From contig JAXDTI010000003.1 in the NCBI GenBank assembly GCA_034090045.1, positions 186,001 through 250,000 of the forward strand: 64,000 nt of DNA, read 5' to 3'. A program made the position numbers and the translations under genes. A model generated the notes under the pieces. The model did no database searches, was not told the DNA's origin, and saw nothing but the letters and a program-made list of their open reading frames with translations. The stretch is from JAXDTI01 sp034090045. GTDB taxonomy: Bacteria; Actinomycetota; Actinomycetes; Actinomycetales; Actinomycetaceae. Each line of letters opens with the position of its first letter. Within the stretch, counting starts at the first letter, position 1. Positions 42,441-49,414 of the stretch are shown here, in pieces.

Positions 42441-42674
42441 TTGTCGAGAACCGATCCTGAGCCTGTCTGCACTATCTCCCCTACACGCGCCCTAACCCCG
42501 ACCGGAATCATCCGCGGCACCGATTTCACAGATCCCAACGATATTACACTCATCTTCAACGGTGTGGAAAAGACCAAGGTGGTCAATGTTTGTGATTTGG
42601 TTATTAAACCCGCTGTAGAAAAACAGTCTGCATCGCCTATAAGCCAAGCTAATAGCGAAGTCACTTTTTATTAG
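42441..42674 (+). pseudogene. Probable relic ORF, unrecognised
   Basis: A 77-codon frame beginning at a TTG with no ribosome binding site. The product, with LTPTGIIRGTDFTDPNDITLIFNGVEKTKV in the middle, looks like a beta-rich protein fragment, but matches no family I know. It ends 8 bases before another short frame. Lack of a proper start, small size and location in the poorly coding stretch beyond tRNA-Ala suggest a decayed gene or chance. Confidence 0.3.
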
Positions 42675-42682
42675 CCATCAAA

Positions 42683-42892
42683 GTGCACCTTATCGGCAGC
42701 AACCACAAGCTCAAAGCTGCCTTAACCACAGCAGCAATTATCATCCTTGTGATAGTGGGAATCCGTTGCACACGAAACTGGTATGGTACTGGTCATACGG
42801 TGAAACACCCAGATGGAACCAGACCCTACGTTCGAAAAAAATACCTCACAGGCGGCTTCACAGTGACCAACAGTGACGGATTGACCGGCTAG
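42683..42892 (+). pseudogene. Short ORF with one membrane helix, possible relic
   Basis: GTG-started frame of 69 codons. A basic start (SNHKLK) is followed by a strongly hydrophobic stretch (AALTTAAIIILVIVGI), then a polar tail with Tyr, Gly and Thr (YLTGGFTVTNSDGLTG). It stops at a TAG, after which the frame reads on for only a few codons. Single-span membrane peptide or the first part of a longer, broken gene. No ribosome binding site is visible. Confidence 0.3.
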
Positions 42893-42990
42893 GCCATTAC
42901 AGAAGCCTTGAACGATGGGTAGGCGCCATACATAACAGTGTTGGCAGCAATAACAGCATTTCTGGTTCAGGCGGCGAATACACTAAAGAG

Positions 42991-43386
42991 ATGAACCAAC
43001 CAATCGAGAGTCTCACAGAAATACTTGCCTCCCTCACCATCGTGAATGCAGGAAACTACATCTATTCACTCACCAATACTGTCCCTGAAGGGGCCACACC
43101 GCTCGCTATCGTGCATGAAGCCGAGGGCATCAGTATTATCATCCCGGTTCATCAAGCCCAACAAGCCGGGCTAGAAACGAGCGAGGTCTTCACCTGCCTG
43201 ACACTCAACGTTCATTCCTCACTCACCTCGGTAGGACTCACCGCGCTTGTTTCTCGCACGCTTGCCGAAGCACACATCCCATGCAACGTGATCGCCGGTT
43301 ACTATCACGACCATCTGCTCATTCCAGCAGCCCAAGCCACTCAAGCTGAGCAGCTTTTAGCCCAGCTAGCAACCAAAACTCAATAA
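42991..43386 (+). CDS. ACT-domain protein (COG3602-like)
   Basis: A 131-residue protein that agrees over most of its length with the small stand-alone ACT-domain family of unknown role. It has an LxxILASL start, a VPEGATPLAIVHEAEGISIIIP strand-loop-strand, then LTLNVHSSLTSVGLTALVSRTLAEA and the diagnostic IPCNVIAGYYHDHLLIPA. ACT domains bind amino acids or small metabolites; these short proteins may act as sensors. The ATG at 42991 lacks clear spacing from AAAGAG. The frame is open for at least 20 codons upstream (Ser/Asn/Gly-rich), so the start is uncertain. It is the one gene in the 42.4-44.1 kb stretch that looks whole. Confidence 0.75.
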   Translation: MNQPIESLTEILASLTIVNAGNYIYSLTNTVPEGATPLAIVHEAEGISIIIPVHQAQQAGLETSEVFTCLTLNVHSSLTSVGLTALVSRTLAEAHIPCNVIAGYYHDHLLIPAAQATQAEQLLAQLATKTQ

Positions 43387-43511
43387 TACGCCAACACCCA
43401 CAACATATATTTGGCAGGCGAGATGCTATCGGCTACCGCACAATCGTCAGCAATACTGTCTGACGCTAGTCATTCTCGTGTCGTTTCGTGTGTTTTCTAA
43501 GGTAGCAGTCC

Positions 43512-43802
43512 CTATCGCAAGGAAGCAGAGGGCACTGAGTGCACAGACAACGAGCGATGCAGCTCAAAAAAACTAGAACTAGGGCTGGGGTGCTTCATGA
43601 AATCATTCACCTTCAATGGAGCCCCCTGCGCATATAACACGTCTGAGAGCGCAGTCAATATACCTTTTTCATCCCAAGTTCCAAGACTATTTCTAGCTAG
43701 AGTAGCCTGCGCCAGAACCGGGATCACATTTATTTTTACAAACGATATCCCATAATAAACAATACGTCGCCACGATTCAAGGTTATCTTCCGGTAAAGAC
43801 AA
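43512..43802 (-). pseudogene. Unrecognised frame, possibly 5'-truncated gene relic
   Basis: Open frame with WRRIVYYGISFVKINVIPVLAQAT and NSLGTWDEKGILTALSDVLYAQG, which reads like real protein. The only start is a TTG without ribosome binding site; the frame stays open about 30 codons further upstream without a start codon. That suggests a gene that lost its 5' end. No family is recognised. Confidence 0.3.
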
Positions 43803-43828
43803 AGGAAATCCGCGAAGGTGACATTTGT

Positions 43829-44023
43829 TTACTCGCGTGTGATTGTCGAGTTGCTCTGGTTTACTCTAAGTTCTCTCGGGATAAACCCATCAATTGTTTT
43901 CTGTCGTTTTACCGTGGGACAAAAAGACGGAACTGGCACGCCCTGCAATAACCCAGCAGCCATAAACCAAAGAATACGACACCGATTATCCCGGTTGGCT
44001 AGTTCTCTATTTAACAAGCTCAC
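43829..44023 (-). pseudogene. Unrecognised short frame upstream of the 43.5-43.8 kb frame
   Basis: 64 codons in another frame of the same strand, overlapping the open upstream part of the 43512-43802 frame. The product (NRDNRCRILWFMAAGLLQG, PTVKRQKTIDGFIPREL) could belong with the following frame if a frameshift joined them. Nothing identifies the family. It lies about 115 bases beyond the 3' end of tRNA-Ala. Confidence 0.22.
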
Positions 44024-44139
44024 AGCTTACAATTTCATCCTGCCGCTTTTCGGGGGTCGGGTAAGCCCTCACCACGCCAGAAAAAGCAGCCTACCTTGAT
44101 ACCAGAAACCTATAAAACCATTGACGACCTGCACATTTG

Positions 44140-44212
44140 TGGAGCATAGGGGATTCGAACCCCTGACCTCTTCATTGCGAACGAAGCGCGCTACCAACTG
44201 CGCCAATGCCCC
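44140..44212 (-). tRNA. tRNA-Ala (CGC)
   Basis: Minus-strand cloverleaf: acceptor GGGGCAT/ATGCTCC (one G-T pair), D-arm GCGCAGTTGGTAGCGC, anticodon stem CTTCG/TGAAG with loop TTCGCAA, and T-arm GGGGTTCGAATCCCC. Anticodon CGC reads GCG (Ala). CCA is not encoded. The degenerate stretch lies directly beyond its 3' end; glpR is upstream. Confidence 0.95.
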
Positions 44213-44283
44213 TTCAGCTATTAGAGTTTAAGTCAGGAGCCTCACAATATGCAAAAGAGCTGGCAGCTGTGAAACCAAAGAAA

Positions 44284-45339
44284 CTACTGCGCGCGCCGAT
44301 GCTCGATAATCGTGTCCACATCGAACAAAAAGTCGGCGTTAGCAGCAACTTGCCTCGAAGTCATACCGTTTTCGGCAACCCGCGCACGTGTGGGTCGATA
44401 GTAGCGTTTCACCTCGAACAAATCACCTTCGTTCACCGCTTGAGCGACATCCTCCGGAGCCTCATCGTTCACCACCTGAAACTCACCGGTATTCTCAACG
44501 CCACGATCGTTGAAACGTTGACGCTCCTGGAGGGCTCGTTGAGTAACAACACTGCGTGGCTCAGGTAACGGAACCGGAGTCCAAATCCGAGTGTCCTCCG
44601 TTTTTGCCGCAACCTCAGAAACCGGAGGCTCCTGCTCCTCGGCTCCCTCCCAGGCGTCCTCGTTTTTGCTCTCACCAGACTTCAACTCGGCGATGAAGCT
44701 TTCTACCTCATCGTCGGTATCAACACCCTCCCGAGTTCCGCGAGAGGTCGTGGAGACGCTATCTGTCTCGGCATCAGCAACCGAGTCGGCAGTCCCAGCT
44801 GCGTTATTTCTCTCAGTAACCAGATAGTCACCGGCACGTTCAGTCAGCTCCTCACGAAATAGCCGGTAGCGGGAATCCTGAATACGCCGCAACCTGCCGG
44901 TCCAAACACCAGACCCGACACCTAAAAACACGGCTGAAACCGAAGCCACCACCCACAGTGGCGACACCAAACCAAGAACCGCAACAACCACCAGCGTGAT
45001 CGTAGCCAGCAGTCCGAACCCGCTGAGAGCCAGACGCGTCCAACCAATCAGTCGTCTGTGGAACAACTCTCGACGACGCTGCATATTCAGCTGCTCCAAA
45101 TCACGTGCCGCAGCTGCGGCGTAGGCGCTGCGTTGGCGCATTGCCCCTCCCGAATCTCCAACAATATAGGATGTCAGCGAACTGACCGTGGCGGTAGTGT
45201 TGAGCAGCCGTTGAGCGCTCGAAAACCTGTCCTCGGCACGCGAAGCCGCCGTAATCCGTCTGCGCTCCGCGAGCTGCGGCAAAAGCAGTAGCGTTACACA
45301 AACTGCCAGGGCAGATAACGCGACCACAACCAGCTCCAT
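44284..45339 (-). CDS. glpR: GlpR/SepX-like divisome membrane protein
   Basis: A 351-residue protein with an N-terminal membrane helix (LVVVALSALAVCVTLLLLP), a basic cytoplasmic stretch, two further hydrophobic segments around residues 105-150 and a long acidic, Ser/Glu-rich C-terminal half. This matches in layout GlpR of corynebacteria (SepX in streptomycetes), the membrane receptor for the gephyrin-like protein Glp at the division septum. Context supports it strongly: the GNAT gene and the MoeA-like glp are just upstream on the same strand, as in known clusters. Conserved short motifs in the tail (NDEAPEDVAQAVNEGDLFEVKRYYRP) may be partner-binding sites. Without the context I would have called it hypothetical. 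Confidence 0.72.
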   Translation of the reverse strand: MELVVVALSALAVCVTLLLLPQLAERRRITAASRAEDRFSSAQRLLNTTATVSSLTSYIVGDSGGAMRQRSAYAAAAARDLEQLNMQRRRELFHRRLIGWTRLALSGFGLLATITLVVVAVLGLVSPLWVVASVSAVFLGVGSGVWTGRLRRIQDSRYRLFREELTERAGDYLVTERNNAAGTADSVADAETDSVSTTSRGTREGVDTDDEVESFIAELKSGESKNEDAWEGAEEQEPPVSEVAAKTEDTRIWTPVPLPEPRSVVTQRALQERQRFNDRGVENTGEFQVVNDEAPEDVAQAVNEGDLFEVKRYYRPTRARVAENGMTSRQVAANADFLFDVDTIIEHRRAQ

Positions 45340-45461
45340 GGTTTCAAGCTACGGCATTAGGTTTCGCTCATATCGCTATCGGCAGGGCGTGTTTGGAATG
45401 CGTACCCAATCCAAAAAAGACTTTATTAACGCACGCCACATCGGAAACTTTAGCAACATGA

Positions 45462-46112
45462 TTAGTGTGTCGTATCGACACGTAAACGCCGCAACCAACC
45501 GCCCTCCGGCGTCTCCTCGACAGTAGCCGCATACGACACGTGGTCAGCCCACTCCCCCGCTATATGGATATAGCGCTCCCTGACTCCCTCACTGCGTAAA
45601 CCAAGTTTTTCAACAACCCGAAGTGACGAGCGATTCTCCGGACGGATATTAACCTCGACCCGATGCAACCCCAAAGGGCCAAACGCCAGATTCAACACCA
45701 GAGCCAACGAAATCGGCATAATCCCGAGACCCGCATAATCCGCAGAAATCCAGTAGCCAACCGCGGCAGAATGAGTCGATCCTCGCTGAACACCAAAGAG
45801 CGATACCTGGCCGACAGGCTCGTCTCCCACATAAACCAGCAGCCCCAGCCCAGTTCCACGGCGGGTATCACGAATCTGATTGCGAATATAGGTTTCGAGA
45901 TTTGGCGTATCCACATCAAACCCTGGGGCATCAGTCGCATCCCAGGGAGCCAGCCAGTCACGCGAAGCTAAACGCAGCATATTCGCTATCCGGTATTCAC
46001 GTCTGCGCATCGGCTCCAAAGCGATACTCGCCACCGAGGGATCAGCACCGTAGAGTTGCGGAGTAGCGGTAAAGGCGCGCAGAGCGCCACGCCTGGAACC
46101 TGTAAAACCCAA
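45462..46112 (-). CDS. GNAT acetyltransferase, RimJ/RimL type
   Basis: 216-residue acetyltransferase of the GCN5 superfamily. It has MRRREY and NMLRLASRDWLAPWDAT in the N-terminal half, the acetyl-CoA site GYWISADYAGLGIMPISLALVLNLAF, and the C-terminal signature LHRVEVNIRPENRSSLRVVEKLGLRSEG. This is the RimJ/RimL type that acetylates N-terminal amino groups, often of ribosomal proteins, but the substrate here is not known. Starts with TTG, close after the glp stop (GGAG within the glp end). Together with glp and glpR it forms the conserved division-linked cluster. Confidence 0.88.
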   Translation of the reverse strand: MGFTGSRRGALRAFTATPQLYGADPSVASIALEPMRRREYRIANMLRLASRDWLAPWDATDAPGFDVDTPNLETYIRNQIRDTRRGTGLGLLVYVGDEPVGQVSLFGVQRGSTHSAAVGYWISADYAGLGIMPISLALVLNLAFGPLGLHRVEVNIRPENRSSLRVVEKLGLRSEGVRERYIHIAGEWADHVSYAATVEETPEGGWLRRLRVDTTH

Positions 46113-46119
46113 GGGGAGA

Positions 46120-47331
46120 CTACTCCAACATCATGCACTGCAAGACATCGCCGACATTGACCTCGGTTGTGGACTCCGGAACCACAGCTACAGCATTCGC
46201 GCTGGCCAAAGCCGACAACACCGGCAGGTGCGGATCTCCCAAAACCCGGGCATGATAGCCCGTCTTCGGGGATCCTACGAGACGCACCCGAACAAACTCG
46301 CGTCGCCCCTGCGGAGAACGCCAGGGTTTATCGACTGCAGCCGGGAGCGCCGTGCGGTAAAGGTCACGCCAACCAGCCATTTTACGCAGCGCCGGACGGA
46401 CAAAAATTTCATATCCGATTTGGGCGGCAACCGGCTCCCCCGGCAGACAAAACACCGGGATATTGTCACCGACCGTGCCGACACCATAGAGCCCGCCCGG
46501 ACTAATCTGCACGGTGTCGAACAGCACCGTGCCTAGCGGCTCCAAAACCTCTCGGACGGTATTCGCGCTGCCCTGTGAGAGCCCCCCGGTGGTGACTATC
46601 AGGTCAGCACGTAACATTTGATCTTCGAGAGTCTCAATGAGCGCCTGACGGTCATCCGAAATAGCCGGAACCCGGAACACTGTGGCACCGGCATCCTCGG
46701 CAGCAATCGAAATAGCGTGACCATTCGCATCAAAAACCGCACCCGGTTTGGCGTCCTGACCGGGTTCAACGAGTTCGTCTCCGACACTCAAAACGACCAC
46801 GCGAGGCTTCGGATGTACGGCGCACCGTGCCCTGCCGATACCGGCGAGCAACGCGACTTGACGGGCACCAATACGAATTCCGGATTGCAGCACCGCCTCA
46901 CCCGAACGCATATCGGAACCTTTTGCGAGAACGTTCTCCCCCGGCGCCAAATGGCGTTTAACCACAACGCTGTCACCGTTTTTCTCTGTGTCAGGGTGAC
47001 GCACAACAGCATCCGCACCGATCGGCAAAATCGCGCCAGACTCGACACCTGCCGCTTCTCCTGCTGAAATCGTGACCGGCTCGGAGTCACCGGCGACAAT
47101 ATCTGCGGTAACAGACAGGGTCACGTCCTCGATACGCCCGGCGGTGAGCACGTCCTCGCTACGCACCGCGTACCCATCCACCGCTGACATATCAACAATC
47201 GGACGGTCCTGTGGTGGCGTAATATCCTCGGCAAGAACACATCCGAACGCCTCCGAGAGTGTCACATCCAGCGGCTCTTGAAGACCTACGAGATCGAGAC
47301 AGGCGTTAAGATATTGGGAAACAGTCCGCAT
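46120..47331 (-). CDS. glp: Gephyrin-like MoeA family protein Glp
   Basis: MoeA-like molybdotransferase of 403 residues. Conserved segments: SVDGYAVR-like MSAVDGYAVRSEDV, VRHPDTEKNGDSV, GENVLAKGSDMRSGEAVL, the MPT-binding region VVTTGGLSQGSANTVREVLEPLG, and LPGEPVAAQIGYEIFVRP. MoeA inserts molybdenum into molybdopterin. In actinobacteria, however, the copy beside rimJ and glpR has been shown to act in cell division (Glp, with receptor GlpR). No other molybdenum-cofactor genes are here, and the neighbours match that cluster, so Glp is the better call; a MoeA role is not excluded. The fthC gene diverges upstream with 72 bases between. Confidence 0.85.
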   Translation of the reverse strand: MRTVSQYLNACLDLVGLQEPLDVTLSEAFGCVLAEDITPPQDRPIVDMSAVDGYAVRSEDVLTAGRIEDVTLSVTADIVAGDSEPVTISAGEAAGVESGAILPIGADAVVRHPDTEKNGDSVVVKRHLAPGENVLAKGSDMRSGEAVLQSGIRIGARQVALLAGIGRARCAVHPKPRVVVLSVGDELVEPGQDAKPGAVFDANGHAISIAAEDAGATVFRVPAISDDRQALIETLEDQMLRADLIVTTGGLSQGSANTVREVLEPLGTVLFDTVQISPGGLYGVGTVGDNIPVFCLPGEPVAAQIGYEIFVRPALRKMAGWRDLYRTALPAAVDKPWRSPQGRREFVRVRLVGSPKTGYHARVLGDPHLPVLSALASANAVAVVPESTTEVNVGDVLQCMMLE

Positions 47332-47403
47332 ATATCTCTCCTTTTCTAGGCTATGACCAGTCTAACCTGAGGTTGCGGGCATTCCTGGGAAAGGTGGCAG
47401 GCG

Positions 47404-47940
47404 ATGGGCGATATAGCGAAAAAATCGGCGGCTTATCGAAAACAGCTGCTGCGTTCTCGACTTCTTGCTGGGCGGCGGAAAGCAACAATGCCTGATATAT
47501 CCTCCACTATTGTGGATCTTTGCACGGGCATGGGAGCCGTTGCGCTGTACCGTTCACTGCCTGAGGAACCGAACACCGAAACGGCGATACGGCAGTTGGG
47601 TGCGGCTGGGGTACAGGTGTTGTTGCCGGGAAGTTTCACCGATATTTGTTGGACACGTTTCACCTCGATGGGTCAGACAGAACTGGAAGACCCGGAAGCG
47701 CTGCGAGCTGCCGAACTGATTGTGGTTCCAGCACTGGCGGTTTCAAGTGACGGAGTTCGGCTCGGTCGCGGGGGCGGATGGTACGACCGCGCCTTGCATT
47801 TTGCCACTCCCGGCACCCCGATTTGGGCTGCGGTACGCGCTGTGGAGGTGCTGACCGAGCTACCGGCAGAACCTCATGATGTTAGGGTTTCAGGAGTGAT
47901 TACCGAAAACGGCACTGTAAAAACGAAAACGGCACAGTAA
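47404..47940 (+). CDS. 5-formyltetrahydrofolate cyclo-ligase
   Basis: ATP-dependent enzyme turning 5-formyl-THF into 5,10-methenyl-THF. The 178-residue protein has the basic start (KSAAYRKQLLRSRLLAG), ALYRSLPEEPNTE, and the C-terminal signature LIVVPALAVSSDGVRLGRGGGWYDRAL, with the Gly-rich phosphate loop. In actinobacteria this gene typically sits beside glp/galU and mscL, and so it does here. It is divergent from glp; the SAF-domain gene follows after 145 bases without visible features. Confidence 0.92.
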   Translation: MGDIAKKSAAYRKQLLRSRLLAGRRKATMPDISSTIVDLCTGMGAVALYRSLPEEPNTETAIRQLGAAGVQVLLPGSFTDICWTRFTSMGQTELEDPEALRAAELIVVPALAVSSDGVRLGRGGGWYDRALHFATPGTPIWAAVRAVEVLTELPAEPHDVRVSGVITENGTVKTKTAQ

Positions 47941-48085
47941 CGAATCGTAACCTTGAGAGCTTTTTATAGGACGTTCAGGCTGGCTGTGCAGATACAGAGC
48001 ATCAACAGGTGAGAAAGTAAAACTGTTTTTACCGATAGTTGCTGCTTCGTTTTTCATACCGTTTCTGGACAGTGAGAATCGGTGT

Positions 48086-48697
48086 ATGAGTAAATACCTG
48101 TGGCGTTTTAGATACATTATATTGGCTATCTGCCTCGCGACAGCCGGATACTGCGCGGTCAGCGAGATTGGACCGCGCTACCACACACGCCCGGTTGCGG
48201 TTACCGCCACCAGTGTCGATGTCGGCCAACGCTTAGGGGCAGCGAGCGTGGAGATGCGTTCCCTGCCGGAAGCAATGATCCCTGAAACCGCGTTGGAATC
48301 CGTACCCGTAGGGCACCATTCGGCTCTCGCGCTGCCCGCCGGAGTGGCGCTCACCTCCGCAATGGTTGCTGAGGACAACCCATTGCAGGATCACTCTCCC
48401 GGATGGCAGGTTATCCAGATACCGATAACCGGATCCAACGCCGTATCCCTCACTCCGGGCACGGTCATTGATTTGTATGCAAACCAGGGAAGTAACACAG
48501 AAACTGACGGGAGCACACCAGCAAAAAATGTAATAAAGCTCACAGATGACGCTAGAGTAATATCAGTTGATGCTGGTAAAACGGGTTTTGTTAATGAGCA
48601 GGAACCTGTGTTGATGGCAGCTGTACGCGAAAAAGACATTACCGTTGTACTTGGAGCGCTCGATGGCGCACCAATCTATGCAGTTTTGAGCGGGTAA
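48086..48697 (+). CDS. SAF-domain membrane-anchored protein
   Basis: 203 residues: a short cytoplasmic tail (SKYLWRFR), a membrane helix (YIILAICLATAGYCAV), then an outside region with a SAF fold (VDVGQRLGAASVEMRSLPEAMIP and LALPAGVALTSAMVAEDNP). The second half resembles CpaB/RcpC-type domains (VIQIPITGSNAVSLTPGTVIDLYAN). In pilus systems such proteins help assembly, but no pilus genes are nearby, and stand-alone SAF proteins of unknown role are commonly linked to mscL in actinobacteria. The mscL start is 26 bases after its stop. Confidence 0.8.
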   Translation: MSKYLWRFRYIILAICLATAGYCAVSEIGPRYHTRPVAVTATSVDVGQRLGAASVEMRSLPEAMIPETALESVPVGHHSALALPAGVALTSAMVAEDNPLQDHSPGWQVIQIPITGSNAVSLTPGTVIDLYANQGSNTETDGSTPAKNVIKLTDDARVISVDAGKTGFVNEQEPVLMAAVREKDITVVLGALDGAPIYAVLSG

Positions 48698-48722
48698 CGC
48701 TCAGTATATTTGGGAGAAAATA

Positions 48723-49130
48723 ATGGCTGAAGAAAAGAAGGGCCTCGTTGCGGGCTTCAAAGAGTTCGTGATGCGTGGCAATGCGATGGAGATGGCAGTC
48801 GGCATTGTCATCGGCAGCGCTTTCACCGCTGTCGTGACCGCGATCGTTGAGGGCATCATCAACCCGATCATTGCCGGTCTGGTTGGCAAACCAAACTTTG
48901 ACAAGGTGTTGGCCTTTCCGTTGGGCGATGCGACCGTCACCCCGGGCCTGTTGATTACCGCCCTGGTGAACTTCCTGCTCATCGCGTTGGCGGTGTACTT
49001 TATTATCGTGCTGCCGATGAACAAGCTGCGCGAACGCACCAAAAAGGAAGAGGAGGTCGAAGAAGCCGGTCCGACCAGCGAAGATCTGCTCACCGAGATT
49101 CGTGACCTGCTCGCAAAGCAAAACGCCTGA
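48723..49130 (+). CDS. mscL: Large-conductance mechanosensitive channel MscL
   Basis: Pentameric emergency valve that opens when membrane tension rises in osmotic downshock. The 135-residue protein shows the typical FKEFVMRGNAMEMAVGIVIGSAFTAVVTAIVEGIINPIIAG first helix, a short periplasmic loop, the second helix (LLIALAVYFIIVLPMN) and a charged cytoplasmic bundle (EDLLTEIRDLLAKQ). GGGAG lies upstream of the ATG. It ends in a long hairpin terminator shared with the converging gene. Confidence 0.97.
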   Translation: MAEEKKGLVAGFKEFVMRGNAMEMAVGIVIGSAFTAVVTAIVEGIINPIIAGLVGKPNFDKVLAFPLGDATVTPGLLITALVNFLLIALAVYFIIVLPMNKLRERTKKEEEVEEAGPTSEDLLTEIRDLLAKQNA

Positions 49131-49143
49131 GCATAACCTCAAA

Positions 49144-49188
49144 CAAATAGGGGGGGGGCGGAGCCGTGGCTCCACCCCCCCCTATTTG
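49144..49188. terminator. Long hairpin with G9/C8 runs between mscL and the pseudo-helicase operon
   Basis: CAAATA and eight G pair with eight C and TATTTG, and GGAGC/GCTCC extends the stem after a small bulge. The stem is nearly 20 base pairs. It lies between the converging stops of mscL and the 66-residue ORF at 49214. The homopolymer runs could vary in length by slippage. Confidence 0.85.
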
Positions 49189-49213
49189 TGAATACTCGTA
49201 GCGAGAAACCGTT

Positions 49214-49414
49214 TTAATAATGAGGTGGAACGTTTTCCAAAAGGCGCGCATCGTTAGTGCGCCCCGTCTCTATTTCGGATACCACGGACTGCCTATCCGC
49301 TGAACCCAGGTCATCCCCCGGTTCACCAAGCACGTCACCGGCATTTACGCCGCGTTCAACATCCACCCTGGCCAGGCGGGTGACCATACCGTGCGACCGC
49401 TTACCGGCTGTCAT
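49214..49414 (-). CDS. Small protein coupled to the pseudo-helicase gene
   Basis: 66 residues, with a start codon overlapping the stop of the upstream large gene (ATGA), so it is probably translated by reinitiation. The product is polar: a basic start (MTAGKRSHGMVTRLARVDVE), then Asp/Glu-rich (GDVLGEPGDDLGSADRQSVVSEIETG), and ends NVPPHY. No known domain. The overlap and the terminator hairpin after its stop support it as a real gene. Its role may be tied to the large protein. Confidence 0.55.
   Translation of the reverse strand: MTAGKRSHGMVTRLARVDVERGVNAGDVLGEPGDDLGSADRQSVVSEIETGRTNDARLLENVPPHY

Noticed and set aside
42420..44139. Attachment-site repeat of tRNA-Ala marking an integrative element
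   Set aside because: I found no second copy of the tRNA 3' end in the stretch and no integrase; kept only as a possible relic.
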